A stretch of 19,926 bases of DNA, taken from NCBI GenBank assembly GCA_021796015.1, contig JAJYOT010000034.1:1-19926 (forward strand). The letters are read 5' to 3'. Below the pieces are notes generated by a model. It made no database searches and was not told the DNA's origin. It saw nothing but the letters and a program-made list of their open reading frames with translations. The translations under genes and the position numbers were made by a program. This stretch comes from a bacterium (lineage in GTDB: Bacteria; Elusimicrobiota; Elusimicrobia; UBA1565; UBA9628). Below are positions 15,580 to 19,926 of this stretch, one piece after another (the first letter of the stretch is position 1; every line of letters begins with the position of its first letter).

Positions 15580-15909
15580 ATGGCGCGCTTAGACGGAAAG
15601 GAGATGGAGTCCGTTCGGAGCGTTTTAAATTCAATTCTCGCTGATTTTCCGGGCTCGCGCGTTTGGCTGTTCGGGTCCCGGGCCAAGGAAAATGCGCGCG
15701 GCGGCGACATTGATTTTCTCATCGAGATCAAGGTCCCGGTCCGGGACGCGGCGGATTTAAAGAGAAAATGGGCGCGTCTCTTTAAAGACAGGATGGGGGA
15801 GCAAAAAATAGATATTGTCCTTAAATACCCGGGCGCCAAACCCAGCAGTTTTTACGATTTGGCCAAAAGCGAGGGAGAAATTATTTGGAGCCATCCAAGA
15901 CCGAGCTGA
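15580..15909 (+). CDS. mntA: MntA-type nucleotidyltransferase antitoxin
   Basis: This 109-residue protein has a minimal nucleotidyltransferase domain: FGSRAKENARGGDIDFLIE gives the GSx(9-10)DxD motif (G32, S33, D43, D45), and a third acidic residue is D78 in KIDIVLKY. In characterised MntA/HepT pairs the antitoxin transfers AMP groups to a Tyr of the toxin and so inactivates it. The gene overlaps hepT by 25 nt, the usual arrangement for this toxin-antitoxin type. It has its own promoter with the start codon at the predicted transcription start. All catalytic Asp residues are present, so activity is expected. The ATG at 15576 is out of frame. Confidence 0.88.
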   Translation: MARLDGKEMESVRSVLNSILADFPGSRVWLFGSRAKENARGGDIDFLIEIKVPVRDAADLKRKWARLFKDRMGEQKIDIVLKYPGAKPSSFYDLAKSEGEIIWSHPRPS

Positions 15910-16355
15910 AAAAGAAGTATCTTGCGGAGCAGTTGGAGGCGGCGCGCCGGGCCGTCAATGCCTTGACCTTGTCCCATGAATCTCTTCAGGCAAAATATCC
16001 TTTTCCGCATTCCTTGTCCAACGAACTAGACGAGAAGTTGGAATCTTTGACCTCGCGCTTCGCGCGCTTGACCGATATCTTGACGCAGAAAGTTTTCCGC
16101 GCCATAGACGCTCTCGAGCTCGAAAATGAAGGGACTTTGCTCGATCGCTTAAACCGTATGGAAAAGCGCGGAGTGATTTCCTCGGCTTCTCTTTGGCGGG
16201 ATATTCGCGATTTGCGCAATCAAATATCGCATGACTATTTGGAGGATGAAATCGAATCGTTGAGAAACGGCGCGTTTAAATACTGCCCCGATTTGTTCGC
16301 CGCGTTTAAATCCGCCGAGTCCTACGCGCGAAAAATTCTGGAGCGCGATGAATAA
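15885..16355 (+). CDS. hepT: HepT-like HEPN-domain ribonuclease toxin
   Basis: This is a 156-residue all-helical protein. The C-terminal half carries the HEPN active-site motif RNQISH (R111 to H116) followed by D117-Y118, giving the Rx4HxY pattern known from HepT. There Arg and His make up the RNase site and the Tyr is AMPylated by MntA. The TTG start at 15885 is supported by GAGGGAG (15871-15877) inside mntA, 7 nt upstream. The N-terminal 40 residues are charged and helical. The last 8 bases (ATGAATAA) contain the start codon of carA, so toxin translation ends inside the carA start region. The toxin looks intact. Confidence 0.85.
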   Translation: MEPSKTELKKKYLAEQLEAARRAVNALTLSHESLQAKYPFPHSLSNELDEKLESLTSRFARLTDILTQKVFRAIDALELENEGTLLDRLNRMEKRGVISSASLWRDIRDLRNQISHDYLEDEIESLRNGAFKYCPDLFAAFKSAESYARKILERDE

Positions 16356-17448
16356 AAAAACGCCCGCCGTTATCGTTCTTGAAGATCAAAGCGTGTGGCC
16401 CGGGTTTTCCTGTGGCGCATTAGGAGAAGCGGAAGGCGAATTTGTCTTCAACACCGCGATGACGGGATATCAGGAAATTCTGACCGACCCTTCCTACAAA
16501 AACCAAATCGTCATCATGAGTTATCCCTTGATTGGGAATTACGGAATTATAACCAAGGACCACGAGGCGGAACGTCCATTTCTTTCGGGTTTTGTGGTCG
16601 GAGAACTCTGCAAAAACCCGTCTAATTGGGAGATGACGGAAACCTTGGAGTCTTTTTTAAAACGCCACGCGGTGGTCGCCATCGAGGGCGTGGATACCCG
16701 CGCCTTGATCTTGCATTTGAGAAATAAGGGCGTCTTGCGCGGCTTGATCTCCACGCAAACTTCGGAACTCGGGCGTTTAAAGAAAAAAGTAAAATCCATT
16801 CCTTCCATGGTCGGCGCCGCTTTGGCCGAGCAGGTTTCTTGCCGGGAGAAATATTCCTGGAGTTCTTCCGGGAAACCTCATGTTTTGGTTTATGATTTTG
16901 GCGTTAAAAGAGGCATTTTAAGAGCTTTGGCGGCGGAGGATTTTCGCGTGACCGTTCTTCCGGCCCGCACCTCCGCCCAAGAAGCTCTTGCCTTGAAGCC
17001 GGATGGAATTGTTCTCTCCAACGGCCCCGGAGATCCGGAACCGCTCAAAGAAATTATTCAGGCGACAAAGGCCTTGATCGATTCCGGAAAACCAATTTTC
17101 GGAATTTGTTTGGGGCACCAGATACTCGCCTTGGCCTTGGGCGGAAAAACCTATAAGCTTAAATTTGGGCATCATGGGTCCAATCATCCGGTGATGGAGC
17201 TTGGATCTCGTCAAGTTGAGATTACCTCTCAAAACCACGGCTTTGCGGTCGATGCGGCGTCCTTGCCTGATTGCGTGTCCTTGACTCATTTAAGCCTTAA
17301 CGATCAATCCTGCGAGGGGTTCGCGCATAAAGAGGCGCCGGTTCTTTCGCTTCAGTATCATCCCGAGGCTTCCGCCGGCCCCCATGACGCGCTTAAATAT
17401 TTCCGGCGATTTAAAGAAATGATTGAGAAAAAGGTGAGCCGAACTTGA
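16348..17448 (+). CDS. carA: Carbamoyl-phosphate synthase small (glutaminase) subunit
   Basis: CarA hydrolyses glutamine and passes ammonia to CarB for carbamoyl phosphate, used for pyrimidine and arginine synthesis. The 366 residues are of typical length. The N-terminal CPSase small-chain domain has [19 protein letters not shown] and [10 protein letters not shown]. The class I glutamine amidotransferase domain begins near residue 176, with [10 protein letters not shown], nucleophile C254 in GICLGHQ, and H338/E340 in YHPEAS. The ATG at 16348 overlaps the hepT stop (8 nt) and has GGAG 4 nt upstream. No separate promoter for carAB is obvious, so these genes may be read from the toxin-antitoxin promoter. 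carB begins 4 nt after the carA stop. Confidence 0.97.
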   Translation: MNKKTPAVIVLEDQSVWPGFSCGALGEAEGEFVFNTAMTGYQEILTDPSYKNQIVIMSYPLIGNYGIITKDHEAERPFLSGFVVGELCKNPSNWEMTETLESFLKRHAVVAIEGVDTRALILHLRNKGVLRGLISTQTSELGRLKKKVKSIPSMVGAALAEQVSCREKYSWSSSGKPHVLVYDFGVKRGILRALAAEDFRVTVLPARTSAQEALALKPDGIVLSNGPGDPEPLKEIIQATKALIDSGKPIFGICLGHQILALALGGKTYKLKFGHHGSNHPVMELGSRQVEITSQNHGFAVDAASLPDCVSLTHLSLNDQSCEGFAHKEAPVLSLQYHPEASAGPHDALKYFRRFKEMIEKKVSRT

Positions 17449-17452
17449 GACT

Positions 17453-19926
17453 ATGCCTAAAAGAAACGATTTAAAGACGATTTTGGTCATCGGTTCCGGC
17501 CCCATCGTCATCGGTCAGGCTTGCGAATTCGACTATTCCGGAACCCAGGGAATCAAGGCTTTAAGAGGCGAAGGCTACCGAGTTATATTGGCTAATTCCA
17601 ATCCCGCGACGATTATGACGGATGCCGAGCTTTCGGATCGGACCTATATTGAGCCCTTAACCCCGGAGTATTTGGCGCGCGTTATTGAAAAAGAAAGGCC
17701 GGAGGCTCTGTTACCTACCTTGGGAGGCCAAACCGCGCTCAATCTCGCGGTGGCTTTAAGCGAGCGCGGAATTCTTGAAAAATTTTCGGTCGAACTTTTG
17801 GGCGCGAACCTTGAAACGATTCGCAAAGCCGAAGACCGCGAGCTGTTTAAAAAGACGATGGAATCAATCTTTGTTTCCGTTCCTCGGGGAGTGGTCATCA
17901 GCGAATCTTCCGAAATTCGCGCGATTGCCCGCGATCTGGGCTTTCCCTTGATCGTCCGTCCTTCTTTTACCTTAGGGGGAACCGGCGGCGGCATCGCCTA
18001 TAATTTAGAAGACTTGCGCCAAAAAGTTCACTCGGCTCTCGAGGCTAGCCCCATCAAAAAAGTCCTTCTTGAGGAATCGGTCTTGGGCTGGAAGGAATTT
18101 GAGCTCGAAGTGATGCGGGATAAAAAAGACAATTTCGTCGTCGTGTGTTCGATTGAAAATCTGGACCCCATGGGGATTCATACCGGCGACTCCATTACGG
18201 TGGCGCCCTCTCAGACCCTCAGCGACCGCCAGTATCAAGAAATGCGCGACTTGGCGAAAAAAATTGTCTCGGCTATCGGGGTTGAAACGGGGGGATGCAA
18301 CATCCAATTTGCCGTTCACCCTAAAACCGGGCGCGTGGCGGCGATAGAAATTAATCCCCGCGTTTCCCGCAGTTCCGCTCTGGCCTCAAAAGCGACCGGC
18401 TTTCCTATCGCGAAAATCGCGGCGCTCCTTGCCGTCGGTTACACCTTGGATGAAATTCCCAACGCGATTACGAAATCAACCCCCGCTTCTTTTGAACCCT
18501 CCATTGATTACGTGGTGACGAAAATTCCGCGTTTTGCCTCGGAAAAATTCGGGAACTTTACGCTCGATACCGCGATGAAATCAGTCGGAGAAACGATGGC
18601 CTTGGGGCGCACATTTAAAGAATCTTTTCAGAAAGCGTTGCGCGGGCTCGAACTGTCTTCTCGCAGTCTTCCCTCTTTTAACTCTCCGGAAAACCCGCAG
18701 GAATGGATGAAGCTTTTATCCTTGCCCTCTTCTTCTCGAATCTTTTGGCTGAGAGCCGCCCTTAAATGCGGAATTTCGATAGAGGATATTTCCGCCTGGA
18801 CTTCGATTGACCCGTGGTTTATCCATCAGATTAAGGAATTGACGGATTTTGAGGAAGATTTAAGAAGCGAGAAACTGAGTCCCGAACTTTTGCTTGAAGC
18901 CAAGCGCCTTGGCTTTTCAGACGCGGAAGTATCGCGAATTAAAAACATGGCGGAGAAGGCGATTAGAAGCTTGAGGAGAAAATGGAAAATCAAACCCGTC
19001 TATAAGATGGTGGATTCCTGCGCCGGAGAGTTTCCGTCCACAACCCCTTACGTCTATTCGACCTATCTGCCCGGCGGAGATTTAAAGCCGTCCGCGAAAA
19101 AAAAGAAGGTTTTGGTCATCGGCTCCGGTCCCAACCGTATCGGACAAGGAATTGAATTTGATTATTGTTGCGTTCAAGCTTTAAACGCCTTGCGGCAAGA
19201 GGGTTTTGAGGCGTTGATGATTAATTCAAATCCCGAGACGGTTTCAACCGACTATGATCACGCCGACCGCCTCTATTTTGAACCCTTGGCCTTGGAAAAC
19301 GTGCTTGCGGTCATTGATTTTGAGCGCCCGCAAGGGGTGTTAGTCCAATTTGGCGGACAAACCCCGCTCAATTTAGCCGAAGGGCTTGAGAATGCGGGAG
19401 CAAAAATCTTGGGAACCTCGGTTAAGTCCATCAACCGCTCGGAAGACCGGAAACTCTTCGCCCAAATCTTGAAGCGCCTTCAAATTCCCGCGCCCGCCCA
19501 TGGGGCCGCGAAAAACGCCAAAGAGGCCGTCACCGCCGCGCTTAGAATCGGTTTTCCCGTCATGGTTCGCCCGAGTTTCGTCTTGGGCGGGCTGTCCATG
19601 GCGATTGTAGACGACGTAAAAACCCTCCGGCGTTATCTGGAAGAAAACCCCTTGGCTTCTGGAGCGGAAATTTTTATCGACCGTTTTTTAGCGGACGCGA
19701 CCGAAGTGGACGTGGACGCGGTTTCGGACGGAACCTTGGTTTATATCGCCGGCATCATGGAGCATATTGAAGAGGCGGGCATTCATTCTGGAGATTCGGC
19801 CTGCACCTTGCCCCCGCGTTCTTTAAGTCCGGCCTTAATTTCCACGATTTCCTCTTATACCCGGAAAATCGCGCGCGCTTTGAAGGTCAAGGGCCTCATC
19901 AATATTCAATTCGCGGTTAAAGATGG
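17453..19926 (+). CDS. carB: Carbamoyl-phosphate synthase large subunit (3' end outside window)
   Basis: CarB makes carbamoyl phosphate from bicarbonate, ATP and ammonia supplied by CarA. The 824 visible residues of an expected 1070 or so cover the first synthetase half and part of the second. The first half has [18 protein letters not shown] near the start, [31 protein letters not shown] and [18 protein letters not shown]. An oligomerisation region follows (about 400-540). The second half starts near residue 553 with [19 protein letters not shown] and has [14 protein letters not shown]. The frame was spot-checked along its length and stays open with no frameshift. The C-terminal regulatory (MGS-like) domain lies beyond the window. 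Confidence 0.97.
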   Translation, partial: MPKRNDLKTILVIGSGPIVIGQACEFDYSGTQGIKALRGEGYRVILANSNPATIMTDAELSDRTYIEPLTPEYLARVIEKERPEALLPTLGGQTALNLAVALSERGILEKFSVELLGANLETIRKAEDRELFKKTMESIFVSVPRGVVISESSEIRAIARDLGFPLIVRPSFTLGGTGGGIAYNLEDLRQKVHSALEASPIKKVLLEESVLGWKEFELEVMRDKKDNFVVVCSIENLDPMGIHTGDSITVAPSQTLSDRQYQEMRDLAKKIVSAIGVETGGCNIQFAVHPKTGRVAAIEINPRVSRSSALASKATGFPIAKIAALLAVGYTLDEIPNAITKSTPASFEPSIDYVVTKIPRFASEKFGNFTLDTAMKSVGETMALGRTFKESFQKALRGLELSSRSLPSFNSPENPQEWMKLLSLPSSSRIFWLRAALKCGISIEDISAWTSIDPWFIHQIKELTDFEEDLRSEKLSPELLLEAKRLGFSDAEVSRIKNMAEKAIRSLRRKWKIKPVYKMVDSCAGEFPSTTPYVYSTYLPGGDLKPSAKKKKVLVIGSGPNRIGQGIEFDYCCVQALNALRQEGFEALMINSNPETVSTDYDHADRLYFEPLALENVLAVIDFERPQGVLVQFGGQTPLNLAEGLENAGAKILGTSVKSINRSEDRKLFAQILKRLQIPAPAHGAAKNAKEAVTAALRIGFPVMVRPSFVLGGLSMAIVDDVKTLRRYLEENPLASGAEIFIDRFLADATEVDVDAVSDGTLVYIAGIMEHIEEAGIHSGDSACTLPPRSLSPALISTISSYTRKIARALKVKGLINIQFAVKD

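Noticed and set aside
1..19926. tRNA genes, rRNA genes, CRISPR arrays, insertion sequences, riboswitches
   Set aside because: Intergenic spaces are at most about 140 bp, and none shows a cloverleaf, regularly spaced repeats with spacers, transposase-like reading frame or known riboswitch core.

Overview
The window is a gene-dense bacterial chromosome segment (about 50% GC by eye). No stretch of 300 bases lacks a gene, and I saw no tRNA, rRNA, insertion sequence, prophage or CRISPR array. It mixes universal housekeeping genes with genes for several exported proteins of unknown function. The organism appears to be diderm, since it has MurQ and several signal peptides. The order rpsU-dnaG-rpoD is the classical macromolecular synthesis operon. 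I cannot fix the phylum; an uncultured lineage such as Elusimicrobiota would fit, but that is only an impression.

Layout. (1) Plus strand, 2-4873: the end of an unknown exported-type protein, a weak terminator and a promoter, then an operon of a HIT hydrolase, rpsU (S21), dnaG (primase), rpoD (housekeeping sigma factor) and a small membrane-anchored protein. (2) Minus strand, 7118-4870: ndk, an exported alpha/beta hydrolase that has lost its catalytic Ser and His, and murQ, with gaps or overlaps of 3-4 nt. (3) Plus strand, 7208-7867: an exported low-complexity protein divergent from ndk. (4) Minus strand, 13126-7869: a 1002-residue FtsH-like membrane protease with two complete AAA modules in tandem, a terminator, then two overlapping genes of unknown function, the second exported. 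(5) Plus strand, 13266-15483: ychF and a TrmA/RlmD-family RNA methyltransferase. (6) Plus strand, 15580-19926: a MntA/HepT toxin-antitoxin pair whose toxin gene overlaps carA, followed by carB, which runs off the window.

The most unusual items are the tandem-AAA FtsH-like protease, two covarying palindromes 24 bp apart beside its promoter, and a set of transcription-unit starts that look leaderless. In the last group a -10-like hexamer ends 6 or 7 nt before the start codon and no good Shine-Dalgarno is present (9406-10080 gene, ychF, mntA and perhaps the FtsH-like gene). Other genes (dnaG, ndk, the 7208 gene, hepT) do have Shine-Dalgarno sequences, so both modes would coexist. Non-ATG starts are frequent: GTG for dnaG and the 9406-10080 gene; TTG for the 4595 gene, murQ, the methyltransferase and hepT.
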